A DNA stretch of 64,000 nt from an uncultured Lachnospiraceae bacterium. GTDB lineage: Bacteria > Bacillota > Clostridia > Lachnospirales > Lachnospiraceae. Positions 45,491-55,280 of the stretch are shown here, one piece after another. Under the pieces are notes generated by a model. It was not told the origin of the DNA. It saw nothing but the letters and a program-made list of their open reading frames with translations, and did not search any database. The first letter of the stretch is position 1, and every line of letters starts with the position of its first letter. The position numbers and the translations under genes are program-made. The stretch spans positions 62,001 through 126,000 of the forward strand of contig CANPUE010000007.1 of NCBI GenBank assembly GCA_947577185.1, in the 5' to 3' direction.

Positions 45491-45976
45491 TTATTCATTC
45501 ATAATCCATGACGTGATACCAAGTTTTTTGACCATATGTACCGTCGTGCCCTGTCCGGGTTCAGAGAGGACTTCCAGATCGTCCATAAAGGCTTCCATAA
45601 AGGAAAATCCCATACCGGAACGCTCCAGATCCGGTTTCGTGGTATAGAGCGGCTCCATCGCCTTATCGATGTCTTCGATCCCGATGCCTTTGTCCTGAAT
45701 CTCAACTTCCAGCACATCATTGCGGATCCGGCAGCTGAGCCAGACAATGTTATCCGCCCCGTCTTCGCCGTCATATCCGTGGATAATGGCGTTGGTGACC
45801 GCTTCCGATACCGCCGTCTTGATATCGGAGATTTCTTCCAGCGTAGGGTTCAGCGGTGTGACAAAGGCCGCTACCGCAGTTCTGGCAAGGGCCTCATTTT
45901 CTGAGACCGCCCGAAATTCCATTTTCATCTCATTTTTTATCTGCATATTCTGACTCCATTTCACTACTTCTATCAT
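45491..45976 (-). CDS. spoIIAB: Anti-sigma-F factor, serine kinase
   Basis: A 161-residue GHKL-fold protein kinase that binds and blocks sigma-F and phosphorylates SpoIIAA. Motifs: DIKTAVSEAVTNAIIHGY (N-box), EIQDKGIGIEDI (G1) and ERSGMGFSFMEAFMDD (G2). The ATG at 45976 has GGAGGAAAAA; an internal ATG at 45946 with GGAG would give the usual Bacillus-like N-terminus and is also plausible. It lies between spoIIAA and sigF in the standard order. Confidence 0.95.
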   Translation of the reverse strand: MIEVVKWSQNMQIKNEMKMEFRAVSENEALARTAVAAFVTPLNPTLEEISDIKTAVSEAVTNAIIHGYDGEDGADNIVWLSCRIRNDVLEVEIQDKGIGIEDIDKAMEPLYTTKPDLERSGMGFSFMEAFMDDLEVLSEPGQGTTVHMVKKLGITSWIMNE

Positions 45977-46030
45977 TTTTTCCTCCATTCCCAGGCGCCG
46001 CAAATTCTTTCTTTGCAGCGTATGTCCGCC

Positions 46031-46339
46031 TCACTCCATGATTTCCACAATATGATGCAATCCCGACAGCAATAAAATCCGCCGGATCCGGTTATCCACA
46101 TGGATGGCGTACACTTTACCGCCAAAGCAGGAGATTTTCTTATACCGCCCTACTATAATGCCGATTCCCGAACTGTCCATAAAGGTTGTCCTCTCAAAAT
46201 CAAACACAACGTTTCCGATCTGTTCATCCAGGATATATTTATCTGCTGTTTTACTAATGCTGACCGAATGATGATGATCAATCTCATCCGGCATTCTTAT
46301 CATCAGGTAATTGTCGATCACTTTGAATTCCTCTTCCAT
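46031..46339 (-). CDS. spoIIAA: Anti-sigma-F factor antagonist
   Basis: A 102-residue STAS-domain protein that releases sigma-F by binding SpoIIAB when not phosphorylated. The phosphorylation site is one of the two Ser in FMDSSGIGIIVGRYK (56-57). The start ATG has AAAGGGGAAGACG. A sigma-H promoter would be expected upstream, but no convincing one was found in the gap, which mostly holds the terminator of the preceding TPR gene. Confidence 0.95.
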   Translation of the reverse strand: MEEEFKVIDNYLMIRMPDEIDHHHSVSISKTADKYILDEQIGNVVFDFERTTFMDSSGIGIIVGRYKKISCFGGKVYAIHVDNRIRRILLLSGLHHIVEIME

Positions 46340-46400
46340 CGTCTTCCCCTTTCTAATCATTTTCATAAAACAGGCAAAAAAACGCCGCACAAACCCAAAA

Positions 46401-46431
46401 AAAGAGAACAGGACCTTTGTCTGTTCTCTTT
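46401..46431 (-). terminator. Intrinsic terminator after the TPR gene
   Basis: Perfect 11-bp stem AAAGAGAACAG (46401-46411) with its complement at 46421-46431, followed on the minus strand by further T residues. It separates the TPR gene from spoIIAA. Confidence 0.88.
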
Positions 46432-46486
46432 CGTATTGTTTGATTTTGATTTTCTGGATCCTTTTACAGGATCCTGTATCTTTTTT

Positions 46487-47905
46487 CTATTCTCCGCCTT
46501 CGAGATCCGCCAGAAACGTGGTGGATTTGCTCGCCTTGACTGTACCCGGAAACAGTTCAATCACCTGCTTATATGCCGCGATCGCATCGGATTTGCGGCC
46601 TACGCTGTTGTAAGAATTGGCAAGATAATAGAGTGCATCACCATTGCTTGCATCATAACGGTAAGCCCTTTCCAGATTCGGAATCGCATCCTCATAATTT
46701 TCATCAGTGTAGGCGTCATATCCCACATCATAATAAGAGTCCGCCATATCCGGCCCGATCAGCGCCAGCAGAGTATTGTACAGTTTTCCATAAGCTTCGG
46801 AGCTGTTATTCTCCTCTTCCTGAGCATCTGTGGAAATCTCTTCCAGATAGTCTGCGACCGTAATCACATCTTCCGGGGTTGTCAGATACGCATCCGCGGC
46901 TTTCGCCAGTATGTCATAGGATTCCAGATTGCCGTCTTTTCCTGAGAACGCCTGTAAATCGCGCTCCAGCACAGCATTTTGCTCCCGTAGGTCATTTAAC
47001 TGCTGTTCCAGTTCGTCTATCGTTGCCGATTTGGCATCCGACTGTTCTCCGACAATACGCAGCTCGTCACTGATGCTTGCCTGGGCTATCTGGATCCGTG
47101 CCGGAAGGATCAGGAAGACGGCGATCGCGATTCCAATGACCAGCCCAATCCCCAGATTGAGCAGGGAACCGACTCCTTTGCCCTCTTTGATGTTGACAGG
47201 CTGGATGATCGTCTCGTTTCCGCTCTGGTACTTCACCACATCCTCAGAACGGGATTTCTTTCTGCTTCCGATCTTCACGCCCTCTTCGGGCTGAAGCATA
47301 TCATCCACTTCTCTTAAATAACGCAGTGTGGTCGTATTGTTTGTGTCAATCTGCACACATTTGTCCAGCTCTTTCCTGGCCTTCTCCCACTCCTCATTAT
47401 TAATATATAAAAGGGCGAGCAGCTGGTGTGCCCGTATAAATTTTGGATTTAACGAAAGTACTTTTTTTAACTGAATGACTGCCAGATCAAGGCTTTCCTG
47501 ATTGCAGTAAGTGAGCGCCTGATTATACTTCTTGATCGTCTGGTTGATGGTATCCAGCCTTGTCGGATTCGTCTGTATCATATCGATATAATCAAGGGCT
47601 ATGTTTTTCTTAGGCCGCAGATTATTGCTGATCACCCACTCGCTGAGCGCCGCCACGACCTCACCCGTCTCAAAGTAGACCAGTCCCAGCAAATTTCTTG
47701 CTTCCACATTATTTTTATCAAATTTTAGACTCTGACGCAAACTTGCGATCGCTCCGGTCAGATCCCGCACACATGCCTTCTCCAGACCGTCATTATAAAA
47801 ACGGTTGGAGATATATACTATTTTCTTGTAAAGGGATACATCCGCGCCGCAGCCGGTGCAAAAATTATGGTCAGACAAATTACATCCGCAGTTATAACAT
47901 CTCAT
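46487..47905 (-). CDS. TPR protein with N-terminal zinc ribbon and one membrane helix
   Basis: A 472-residue protein: a zinc ribbon (CYNCGCNLSDHNFCTGCG, residues 2-19), TPR repeats (about 45-195: LRQSLKFDKNNVEARNLLGLVYF, LKKVLSLNPKFIRAHQLLALLY), one transmembrane helix (about 248-268), a coiled coil (DELEQQLNDLREQNAVLERD), and two more TPR units at the C-terminus (YEDAIPNLERAYRYDASNGDALYYL). Function unknown; such proteins usually scaffold membrane complexes. A 48-residue gene precedes it by 13 bases on the same strand. ATG 47905 is used; a TTG at 47914 is possible. Confidence 0.82.
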   Translation of the reverse strand: MRCYNCGCNLSDHNFCTGCGADVSLYKKIVYISNRFYNDGLEKACVRDLTGAIASLRQSLKFDKNNVEARNLLGLVYFETGEVVAALSEWVISNNLRPKKNIALDYIDMIQTNPTRLDTINQTIKKYNQALTYCNQESLDLAVIQLKKVLSLNPKFIRAHQLLALLYINNEEWEKARKELDKCVQIDTNNTTTLRYLREVDDMLQPEEGVKIGSRKKSRSEDVVKYQSGNETIIQPVNIKEGKGVGSLLNLGIGLVIGIAIAVFLILPARIQIAQASISDELRIVGEQSDAKSATIDELEQQLNDLREQNAVLERDLQAFSGKDGNLESYDILAKAADAYLTTPEDVITVADYLEEISTDAQEEENNSSEAYGKLYNTLLALIGPDMADSYYDVGYDAYTDENYEDAIPNLERAYRYDASNGDALYYLANSYNSVGRKSDAIAAYKQVIELFPGTVKASKSTTFLADLEGGE

Positions 47906-47918
47906 CTGTCCCAAACCT

Positions 47919-48065
47919 CTATTCTTCCGCCGTCTTCGCTTCCTTTACGACCTTCACCATCAAGTCCGCCATATCTGTCAGATCCTGATTATATATCGCT
48001 TCTTCCGCATCCTCCACCTCAAGGCTCGGATGGAATTTTTTCAACTCTTCCTCAAAATTAATCAT
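47919..48065 (-). CDS. Small acidic protein (48 residues)
   Basis: GGAGGATTCAC precedes the ATG at 48065. The soluble, acidic protein starts MINFEEELKKFHPSLEVEDA and is likely helical. It is 13 bases upstream of the TPR gene, so coexpressed. The dispersed repeat copy B ends immediately before its ribosome site. No family recognised. Confidence 0.6.
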   Translation of the reverse strand: MINFEEELKKFHPSLEVEDAEEAIYNQDLTDMADLMVKVVKEAKTAEE

Positions 48066-48075
48066 GTGAATCCTC

Positions 48076-48169
48076 CATGCCAGAGCAGTTTGTTGCGATG
48101 ACACGCGTCGGAAATCTAAAGTTTCCGGCTGTCATCAGGCCATATCCCCGGCTCTGACTCATAATTGCA
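48076..48169 (-). repeat. Dispersed intergenic repeat, copy B (longest)
   Basis: On the minus strand it runs from GCAATTATGAGTCAGAG to CATCGCAACAAACTGCTCTGGCATG and then directly into GGAGG of the next gene. Nested inverted parts (TCAGAG/CTCTG-, TGATGAC/GTCATC, GGAAA/TTTCC) predict a multi-stem RNA or cruciform. See copies at 33504 and 56762. Confidence 0.65.
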
Positions 48170-48208
48170 GTCTGAACAAAGTTCAGACTTTGAAAACGCA
48201 CTGTATCA

Positions 48209-49561
48209 TCACGATTTCCCAATTCGGTGCTTCTTTAAAAGGGCTTTCACTTCGCCCGCCAAATATAATGAACCGACAATATACACCCTGTCTTTTTCTC
48301 CGCGCATCCCCGTCATATCACACAGTGCGCTTTCCAATCTGTCATAGGCTTTTGTCTGTAATCCGGTATATTGTCTGAAATAATCTGCTAAATCCTGTAA
48401 CGGCAGCGCTCTCTGGTCCTGAATCTCCGCTACCCCGGCCGCCTCAAACAATTCTGAGCGTCCGATCATCTCCATCACGGTCTGATACTGCTTCTCTTCC
48501 AGACAGGAAAAGAGCAGAAACCTTTTTCCCTCGCAGCCGTCTAAACGCACCGTCTGCAAAAATGCCTGTATTCCATCGGTATTGTGTGCACCGTCTAAGT
48601 AAACCGACGGCATGATCTCTTCCATTCTTCCTTCCCAGACCATATTGCGGATCCCATCCTGCAAATGTCTGACGCAGATCGCTTCTCTGTCAGCAAGCTG
48701 CTCTGCCGCAGAGACTGCAAGCGCGGCATTCTCAATCTGATAGCGCGCTATCGTAGGCACACGAAACCTAATATAACCATAATAATTTGATTGCAGAGAA
48801 AAATCAATAGTTTTATGATTACTATTTATTTCTTTTATCGCCTGAAAAGATACAGGAAAAATCCTGCACTCTGTCAAAGCTGCACATTTTTCCAAAGTTC
48901 TGGTCACTGAATTTTCTTTTTCAAAAATGACGACGGGAACGTTTTTGCGAAAGATTCCCGCTTTTTCTGCGGCAATTTCAGGAAGTGTCTCCCCAAGATA
49001 TTCCATGTGGTCGTAGCCGATCGACGTGATCACGCACACATCTTTTTCATCAATCGAATTTGTCGCATCCAGTCTGCCGCCGAGTCCTGTCTCTAGTATC
49101 CTGTACTGTACGCCGTGTCTTGCAAAAAGGATCATTGCCATAAAAAAAAGATATTCAAAAAAAGTCGGATGGTAGGAAACCTTTTGCAGCAGTTCCGGTA
49201 AATGCCGCAGTTTATCTGCGACAAACTGAAATGCCCACAGAAATTCCTCCTCGGAAACCATCTCACCATTGATAACGAACCGCTCCCGCATCGAAACAAG
49301 ATGCGGGGAGACGAACAGTCCGGTGGAAAAACCGGCCTCCCGCAAAATAGAATCTAAATAAGCACAAACGGAACCTTTTCCGTTTGTGCCTGCTACATGA
49401 ATCGTCCTGACTCCCTTCAGATGTTCTTTCGCACAGCCAATAAAATCCAAAAAGCACTTCGTATGCTCCATGCTGTTTTTCTTTGTAAATCTGGGAATCC
49501 CAAAAATGTACGCTTCCGCCGCCTCGCAGGTGGAAATCCCATCAGTTGTGTATGATGACAC
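48209..49561 (-). CDS. folC: Bifunctional folylpolyglutamate synthase/dihydrofolate synthase
   Basis: A 450-residue Mur-ligase-fold enzyme that attaches glutamate to dihydropteroate and folates. Key motifs are the ATP loop GTNGKGS (58-64), LFVSPHLVSMRERF, ETGLGGRLDATNS, SIGYDHMEYLGETLPEIAAEKAGIFR and DGAHNTDG. The GTG start at 49561 is needed to keep the N-terminal EAAEAYIFGIPRF helix; the next ATG (about 49471) would cut into it. It overlaps the FapA gene by 20 bases. Confidence 0.93.
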   Translation of the reverse strand: MSSYTTDGISTCEAAEAYIFGIPRFTKKNSMEHTKCFLDFIGCAKEHLKGVRTIHVAGTNGKGSVCAYLDSILREAGFSTGLFVSPHLVSMRERFVINGEMVSEEEFLWAFQFVADKLRHLPELLQKVSYHPTFFEYLFFMAMILFARHGVQYRILETGLGGRLDATNSIDEKDVCVITSIGYDHMEYLGETLPEIAAEKAGIFRKNVPVVIFEKENSVTRTLEKCAALTECRIFPVSFQAIKEINSNHKTIDFSLQSNYYGYIRFRVPTIARYQIENAALAVSAAEQLADREAICVRHLQDGIRNMVWEGRMEEIMPSVYLDGAHNTDGIQAFLQTVRLDGCEGKRFLLFSCLEEKQYQTVMEMIGRSELFEAAGVAEIQDQRALPLQDLADYFRQYTGLQTKAYDRLESALCDMTGMRGEKDRVYIVGSLYLAGEVKALLKKHRIGKS

Positions 49562-51059
49562 TGCCTTCTATCACTCCTTTGTCGGCACTGTACTTCATAA
49601 AAGTGGTACTCCTCTCGATCATCATCTGTTCCGCATTGATCGCGATCACGACGCCCCGGAAGATACTGCCGTCGATCCTGATCTCCGCACCGCGGCTCTG
49701 TTCCACCGTCTCTTCCAGATTTTTGCGCTCGTTCTCCACTTTATCCAGTTCCGCGAAATACTGGTCTTTTAACTTATCCCAGTCTAACAGTTTCTTTTCT
49801 GTGGCCGCAGAAGTCTGTGCACCGCGCATACGCTTTTCACGCAGCGCTTCCGACATCGTATCGACCAGATTCGCTATCCTTGCCCGGATCTCCGTCTCTT
49901 TTTTGCGGATTTCCAGCAATAGTTCATGTGTCTGCGCTTCGTAACCGCAGTGGATAATCGTGCGCAGTTCCGCACTGTTACCCGCATTGGTCGCCTCCAC
50001 GCCTTTAATCGCACTCACATAACCGCCGATGATCGCGCCTTTTTTGCCGGTCGCAATGACCTTATCCTTCGCGTTGATCGTAGAGTTCATGATGACATTC
50101 GCCTGCACGAGACCTCCCGCGTCCACGGTCGTATGCTCGATAAAATCCGCATATACGCTGCCGCGCGCGGATACTTTGGAACGATTGCCGCCCTGTATGC
50201 CGCGGGAGAGCACAATATCTCCGCCTGCATAAAGATTGGCAAGGCTCGTTGAACCGCGTATCTCAATGTTTCTGCCCGCGCGGATGACAACACCTTCCTC
50301 AACGTTTCCGTTGATGATGATATCTCCGAAAAATTCCACTTTGCCGATGATCATATCGACATCCCCCGAAATCTCATGAACGTTCTGGATGTCGATCCTT
50401 CCATCTTTTACTTCAATCTTGCCGTCTGTCTGCGCATAATAGTCCTCATCTTCCCGGCGGATGCCTTTTCCGCGCATCGGCGGCAGGTCGTGATAGAGCC
50501 TGCCCGGCATGACAGTGCCGAGCACAGTGCATCCGTCTATGGACTGAACCGCCTGATGATAAACCGCAACTTTCTCTCCGGCCCTGACATTCTGCAGGGC
50601 CGTCATATTCGTATAATCTACTGAGCCGTCTTCCCGGATCTTGGGCGCACCGTACTCCTCCGGCGTAAAGAGATATTCAAAATAGCCGTTCGCGCCGTCC
50701 TGGATCTCGCGTCCCCTGGCAACCAGAATCTCTCTGTTATATACTTTCTTTTTGATCATGGCGGAAAGATTGGACTGGTGCAGTCCTTCCACAACGCCAT
50801 GTCTTGTCAGGTAGTCGATCAGATCCTGTTTTGTATAGGCAGTGCCAGACTCCGGCGGCATCAGATAAAGCCAGGCCGCCATTTCATCCTCGTCAATCTT
50901 CATATAAGTACCTTGGGCAAGGACGCTGTCTTCTTCCTCCTGAGTATCCACTTCCTCCGGCTCAACATAATCAGGCTCAACCGTCTCCCGCAGTTTCGCC
51001 ATAGCATTCTTCAATCTGTCAAGTTGTTCTGAAGAAAATTGTGTACCCACGCATCTCAC
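49542..51059 (-). CDS. FapA family protein (DUF342)
   Basis: A 505-residue soluble protein with the DUF342/FapA polymerising right-handed beta-helix in the middle (about 220-400: repeats such as GDVDMIIGKVEFFGDIIING, VVIRAGRNIEIRGS, VDAGGLVQANVIM), a coiled coil (about 400-460) and a C-terminal beta part. In Vibrio FapA is tied to flagellar assembly, but no flagellar gene is seen here; relatives are common in non-motile clostridia, where the role is unknown. GGGAGGTGAG precedes ATG 51059. Confidence 0.85.
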   Translation of the reverse strand: MRCVGTQFSSEQLDRLKNAMAKLRETVEPDYVEPEEVDTQEEEDSVLAQGTYMKIDEDEMAAWLYLMPPESGTAYTKQDLIDYLTRHGVVEGLHQSNLSAMIKKKVYNREILVARGREIQDGANGYFEYLFTPEEYGAPKIREDGSVDYTNMTALQNVRAGEKVAVYHQAVQSIDGCTVLGTVMPGRLYHDLPPMRGKGIRREDEDYYAQTDGKIEVKDGRIDIQNVHEISGDVDMIIGKVEFFGDIIINGNVEEGVVIRAGRNIEIRGSTSLANLYAGGDIVLSRGIQGGNRSKVSARGSVYADFIEHTTVDAGGLVQANVIMNSTINAKDKVIATGKKGAIIGGYVSAIKGVEATNAGNSAELRTIIHCGYEAQTHELLLEIRKKETEIRARIANLVDTMSEALREKRMRGAQTSAATEKKLLDWDKLKDQYFAELDKVENERKNLEETVEQSRGAEIRIDGSIFRGVVIAINAEQMMIERSTTFMKYSADKGVIEGSVIIHN

Positions 51060-51163
51060 CTCCCAGTACCTCTTTCTATATTCTATAACAAAGCCCTGTA
51101 CATTTCCAGCCCTTAACGAAATTATTTATGGAATTTTTTTATTTGATGATAAAACGGGGGGAT

Positions 51164-53863
51164 TTACCTGCCCATCTGCTGCAGACGCGCCTCAACCTGT
51201 TCCATCATCTGCGTATATTTCTCCAGTTTCGCACGCTCCTCCTGCACTTTTGCCTCCGGTGCCTTTGAAAGAAATCTCTCATTGCTCAGCATACCGTTTA
51301 CGCGCGCCAGCTCTCCTTTGAGCCGTGCTTTCTCTTTCTCCAGACGTTCAATCTCCTGACTGATATCCACCAGTTCCTCAAAAGGAATATACAGAACCGC
51401 GTTCGGAATGACAACGGATACCGCATCCTGCGCGATGCCTTCTCTGTCTGCCTGCATCGTCACCGAAGAAGCGCCCGCCAAAGAGGCGAAGAACAGTTTT
51501 CCTTCCGTAAATATCCTGCGGATCTCTTCTTTTTCGCTGACTACAAATACGGCTGCTTTTCTTGAGGGCGCGACATTCATCTGCGTCCGCACGTTTCTGA
51601 TACCGCGTACCGCCTCTTTCATCAGTTCGATCGCAGCCTCTTCCTGCGGAAAAGCCTTCTCCGGTGCATATTCCGGCCACCTGGAGATCATAATGGATTC
51701 TTCCTGCGTCTGCATCGTGCAGAAAATCTCTTCCGTGATAAACGGCATATAAGGGTGCAACAGCTTCAACGCTTCCAGCAGAACATTCTTTAAGGTCCAA
51801 AGAGCGCTGTTTTTGCCTGTCTCATCTGCCTCTTCCTTACTGTAGAGACGTGGTTTGACCATCTCGATATACCAGTCACAGAATTCATCCCAGATGAAAT
51901 CATACACCTTCTGTACCGCAATGCCAAGTTCAAAATGCTCCATATTATCCGTGACATCCCGGATCAGCGTATTGAGCCTGGAAACGATCCATTTATCGGC
52001 AGGTTCCAGCTTTTCTTTTATCTGGTCATAAGGCACTTCCCATCCGCGCGTGCCTGTTTTCTGCTCCGCCTGCTCCATATTCATCATGATGAAGCGTGAG
52101 GCATTCCAGACTTTGTTGGCGAAATTGCGGCTTGCCTCGACTCTTTCATAATAAAAGCGCATATCGTTGCCCGGTGCATTGCCTGTGATCAGCGTAAGCC
52201 GCAGCGCATCCGCACCATACTGATCGATGATCTCAAGCGGGTCGATCCCATTGCCTAATGATTTGCTCATCTTGCGTCCCTGGGAGTCCCGCACAAGACC
52301 ATGGAACAAAACCGTGTGGAACGGCTTCTCCCCCATCTGTTCATAGCCTGAGAAGATCATGCGGATTACCCAGAAAAAGATGATATCGTATCCCGTCACC
52401 AACACATCTGTCGGATAAAAATAGTCCAGCTCTTCCGTTTTATCCGGCCATCCCAGCGTGGAAAACGGCCACAGCGCGGAAGAAAACCAGGTATCGAGTG
52501 TGTCCGGATCCTGTGTGAAATGCGTCTCACCGCATTTGGGACACGTCTCCGGCACCTTTCTGCCGACCACGGTCTCGCCGCATTTGTCGCAATAATAAGC
52601 GGGAATGCGGTGTCCCCACCACAACTGTCTGCTGATACACCAGTCTCTGATATTGTCCGTCCAGTTATAATAAATCTTTTCCATCCGTTCGGGAATCAGC
52701 CTGATCTCGCCGCTTTTTACCGCCTGCACTGCCGGTTTGATCAATTCGTCCATCCTGACAAACCACTGCTTCTTGATGAGCGGTTCAATCGTCGTTCCGC
52801 AGCGGTCATGCGTGCCTACGTTGTGAGAGTAGTCTTCAATTTTGCCTAAAAGTCCTTCTTTTTCCAGTTCTGCGACAATCTGCTTTCTCGCCTCATAGCG
52901 GTCAAGCCCTTCATACTTCCCGCCGTTTGCGTTGATGGTCGCATCGTCATTCATGATGTTGATCTCCGGCAGGTTGTGACGTTTGCCGACCTCAAAGTCG
53001 TTCGGGTCATGAGCCGGTGTGATCTTAACAACGCCCGTACCAAATTCCATATCAACATATTCATCTTCCACAACGGGAATCGCTTTGTTGACGATCGGCA
53101 GCCATACCTGTCTGCCCTTTAAATAGAAATATCTTTCATCTTTCGGGTTGACCGCCACCGCCGTATCACCAAGCATCGTCTCCGGACGGGTCGTTGCAAA
53201 TTCCAGAAACTCTGTCTTGCTCGGCTGTCCGTTCTCATCTACGAGCGGATATCTGATGTGCCAGAAACGTCCTGCCTGTTCCTCGTATTCCACCTCTGCA
53301 TCAGAGATCGAAGTGTTACATACCGGGCACCAGTTGATGATCCTGCTGCCCTTATAGATCCAGCCTTTTTCATGCATCTTGCAGAACACTTCCGTAACGG
53401 CTCTGTTACAGCCCTCGTCCATCGTAAAACGTTCTCTGTCCCAGTCGCAGGACGAACCCATTTTCTTTAGCTGATCGATGATACGTCCGCCGTATTCTTT
53501 CTTCCATTCCCAGGCACGTTTCAGAAATCCTTCACGGCCCAAATCTTCTTTTTTAATTCCCTCTTCTTTTAATTTCTCGATGATCCTGACTTCCGTTGCG
53601 ATCGAAGCATGGTCTGTGCCCGGCTGCCAGAGGGCGTTATAGCCCTGCATCCGTTTAAAGCGGATCAGAATATCCTGCATGGTGTTATCCAGTGCGTGTC
53701 CCATATGGAGCTGCCCCGTAATGTTCGGCGGGGGGATCACAATGGTAAATGGCTTTTTCGTCTTATCCACCTTCGCATGAAAGTATTTTTTCGTCATCCA
53801 TTTTTCATACAATCTGTCTTCAATGTCTTTCGGGTCATAAGTTTTTGCAAGTTCTTTGCTCAT
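51164..53863 (-). CDS. valS: Valyl-tRNA synthetase
   Basis: An 899-residue class I synthetase charging tRNA-Val. The HIGH motif is HMGH (53-56), the KMSKS motif is in [10 protein letters not shown], and the editing domain has the usual [16 protein letters not shown] zinc-type [21 protein letters not shown] segment sits in the barrel, and a C-terminal coiled coil ([21 protein letters not shown]) ends the protein. AAAGGAGG precedes the ATG at 53863. It is controlled by the T-box leader upstream (53903-54230). Confidence 0.98.
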   Translation of the reverse strand: MSKELAKTYDPKDIEDRLYEKWMTKKYFHAKVDKTKKPFTIVIPPPNITGQLHMGHALDNTMQDILIRFKRMQGYNALWQPGTDHASIATEVRIIEKLKEEGIKKEDLGREGFLKRAWEWKKEYGGRIIDQLKKMGSSCDWDRERFTMDEGCNRAVTEVFCKMHEKGWIYKGSRIINWCPVCNTSISDAEVEYEEQAGRFWHIRYPLVDENGQPSKTEFLEFATTRPETMLGDTAVAVNPKDERYFYLKGRQVWLPIVNKAIPVVEDEYVDMEFGTGVVKITPAHDPNDFEVGKRHNLPEINIMNDDATINANGGKYEGLDRYEARKQIVAELEKEGLLGKIEDYSHNVGTHDRCGTTIEPLIKKQWFVRMDELIKPAVQAVKSGEIRLIPERMEKIYYNWTDNIRDWCISRQLWWGHRIPAYYCDKCGETVVGRKVPETCPKCGETHFTQDPDTLDTWFSSALWPFSTLGWPDKTEELDYFYPTDVLVTGYDIIFFWVIRMIFSGYEQMGEKPFHTVLFHGLVRDSQGRKMSKSLGNGIDPLEIIDQYGADALRLTLITGNAPGNDMRFYYERVEASRNFANKVWNASRFIMMNMEQAEQKTGTRGWEVPYDQIKEKLEPADKWIVSRLNTLIRDVTDNMEHFELGIAVQKVYDFIWDEFCDWYIEMVKPRLYSKEEADETGKNSALWTLKNVLLEALKLLHPYMPFITEEIFCTMQTQEESIMISRWPEYAPEKAFPQEEAAIELMKEAVRGIRNVRTQMNVAPSRKAAVFVVSEKEEIRRIFTEGKLFFASLAGASSVTMQADREGIAQDAVSVVIPNAVLYIPFEELVDISQEIERLEKEKARLKGELARVNGMLSNERFLSKAPEAKVQEERAKLEKYTQMMEQVEARLQQMGR

Positions 53864-53902
53864 GGGGGCCTCCTTTTTCCTTTTTTGCGGTTTCCGGTCA
53901 TA

Positions 53903-54230
53903 CAAAAAAACCCTCTGCCGATCTTATCAGCAAAGGGCGCATAATCACGCGGTACCACCTTCATTTTTCACTCTGGGATTCCAATCAGAATCTTATCCGC
54001 TAACGGGGATAAGGCGTGAATGTTTACTGCGATGACGGACGCTCCTTATGCGGCCGCACCCTTCTACATTCCGGTTCCAAAGCTACCTTCCATGATTCCT
54101 CTCCGAAACGGGCTTCCAGCCGGGGAACTTAACAGTTCCCATTGCCGTTCTCTCTGGCGGCGGAGATCATGTACTCCTCTTTGTCATTACCTTTTGGTCT
54201 GGTGTTATCCTGTTGTTTTTTTCTGTTAAT
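53903..54230 (-). promoter_or_regulatory. T-box riboswitch of valS
   Basis: On the minus strand the leader contains the stem I landmarks GGAGTACATGAT and CCAGAGAG, the T-box AAGGTGGTACCGCG (53961-53948), and an intrinsic terminator (arms 53928-53937 and 53911-53920, then seven T). Uncharged tRNA pairs with the T-box and prevents termination. A GTA triplet (54086-54084) is a candidate Val specifier but was not resolved with certainty. Confidence 0.93.
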
Positions 54231-54236
54231 AATAAG

Positions 54237-54265
54237 ACTATAGTCAATCAGACATTTTTTGTCAA
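54237..54265 (-). promoter_or_regulatory. Sigma-A promoter of valS
   Basis: On the minus strand consensus TTGACA (54265-54260), 17-base spacer, TATAGT (54242-54237). The -35 lies inside the last codons of the upstream Fe-S protein gene. Confidence 0.85.
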
Positions 54266-55105
54266 GAGGGGTTTGGATGTTTTGGCAGAAAAATGCAGAC
54301 ACTTCTGCGGGCAGGCTCCGATGCACTTCCCACACCGAATGCACTCCGCTGATGTGGAAATCTCCTCCACGGAAAGCGCCACCGGGCAGGCTCTCTGGCA
54401 GGCATTGCAGGAAATACACTGCTCTTTCTCCCAATGAACCTGTACCAGGCTGAACCGGTTAAACCATCCGTAAACTGCACCAAGCGGACACAGATACTGG
54501 CAAAAGGGCCGGTAAACCCTGATGGAAAGCACCAGGAGGAATGCCAGCACACCCGCCTTCCAGTAAAACAGTCCGCCCGCCTGTGCACGAAGCTGGCTGT
54601 TCGTTCCAAGAAGCGGGAGCGCGCCAAGCAAGGTCCCGGAAGGACAAAGAAATTTACAAAATGCAGGAACCTTGGCAAACCCGTCAAACAAAAACAAAGA
54701 GCCGACACACACAAGCAAGACCAAAACCACATATTTTCCATATTTTAAAACATTGTGGAACGGTAACCGCTTACTCTTTTTGAAAAGGGGGATCTTATGC
54801 AGGAGATCCTGCACCAGTCCGAACGGGCAGAGCCATCCGCAGATAAACCGGCCCAGAAGGCTGCCGAACAGAAAGAAAAAGCCTGCCACGCCAAACGGCA
54901 CCGTAAATCCCCGCTGGTTTAACAGCGCCTGCAGCGCGCCGATCGGGCACGAACCTACCGCCCCCGGACAGGAATAACAGTTTAATCCCGGAACACAGAC
55001 ATATTTGAGTCTCCCCTGATAAATCTTTCCATTCATAAAGCCATAGACATACCCGTTTGTGACGATTGTAAAAAGAAGCTGTATCGTCAGACGCAGTCTG
55101 TTCAT
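54248..55105 (-). CDS. Membrane 4Fe-4S protein (NapH/YccM-like)
   Basis: A 285-residue membrane protein with about five helices. Repeated CxxxCP motifs in loops (GWLCPFG, FLCPSGT, YLCPLGA, FCQYL) and two ferredoxin-type clusters at the C-terminus (CISCNACQRACP and CIRCGKCIGACP) mark it as an electron-carrying NapH/NosR-type protein. An additional CYSCPGAVGSCP precedes the first cluster. It probably passes electrons across the membrane to the TlpA-like protein. Its last codons contain the valS -35 box. Third gene of a redox cassette, 22 bases after the CXXC protein gene. Confidence 0.88.
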   Translation of the reverse strand: MNRLRLTIQLLFTIVTNGYVYGFMNGKIYQGRLKYVCVPGLNCYSCPGAVGSCPIGALQALLNQRGFTVPFGVAGFFFLFGSLLGRFICGWLCPFGLVQDLLHKIPLFKKSKRLPFHNVLKYGKYVVLVLLVCVGSLFLFDGFAKVPAFCKFLCPSGTLLGALPLLGTNSQLRAQAGGLFYWKAGVLAFLLVLSIRVYRPFCQYLCPLGAVYGWFNRFSLVQVHWEKEQCISCNACQRACPVALSVEEISTSAECIRCGKCIGACPQKCLHFSAKTSKPLLTKNV

Positions 55106-55127
55106 AACTGATCACACTTCCTTTCTT

Positions 55128-55280
55128 CTATCCGATCCCGATACATTCCAGACAGATCATGACTGCTTTTTTGAAGATTACGTCCAATTGTCCCTGCATG
55201 GCCCCGATTCCCAGAAATGCAATTCCAAGCAGAGTACCCGCAAACCACGCATACCGTCTGCTATTCTTCCAAAAGCGCAT
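55128..55280 (-). CDS. CD1871A-like small CXXC membrane protein
   Basis: A 50-residue protein starting MRFWKNSRRYAWFAGTLL with one hydrophobic helix and ending FKKAVMICLECIGIG, where the CLEC motif could be redox active. This is the pattern of the CD1871A family CXXC motif-containing proteins, which occur beside TlpA- and ferredoxin-like genes in clostridia. GGAGAAGATCG precedes the ATG. It overlaps the end of the TlpA gene by 20 bases, which implies coupled translation. Confidence 0.82.
   Translation of the reverse strand: MRFWKNSRRYAWFAGTLLGIAFLGIGAMQGQLDVIFKKAVMICLECIGIG

Noticed and set aside
46450..46480. GGATCC-loop-GGATCC hairpin followed by T residues on the plus strand
   Set aside because: No plus-strand gene ends here; the clear terminator for the TPR gene is at 46401-46431.
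46340..46486. Sigma-H promoter for spoIIAA
   Set aside because: Expected from other spore formers, but no sequence with an acceptable -35 and -10 pair and spacing was found.
54022..54036. 15-base match (GTTTACTGCGATGAC) between the valS T-box leader and the dispersed repeat
   Set aside because: Neither end of the repeat nor its inverted parts are present, so chance or a shared short hairpin arm is more likely than a fourth copy.
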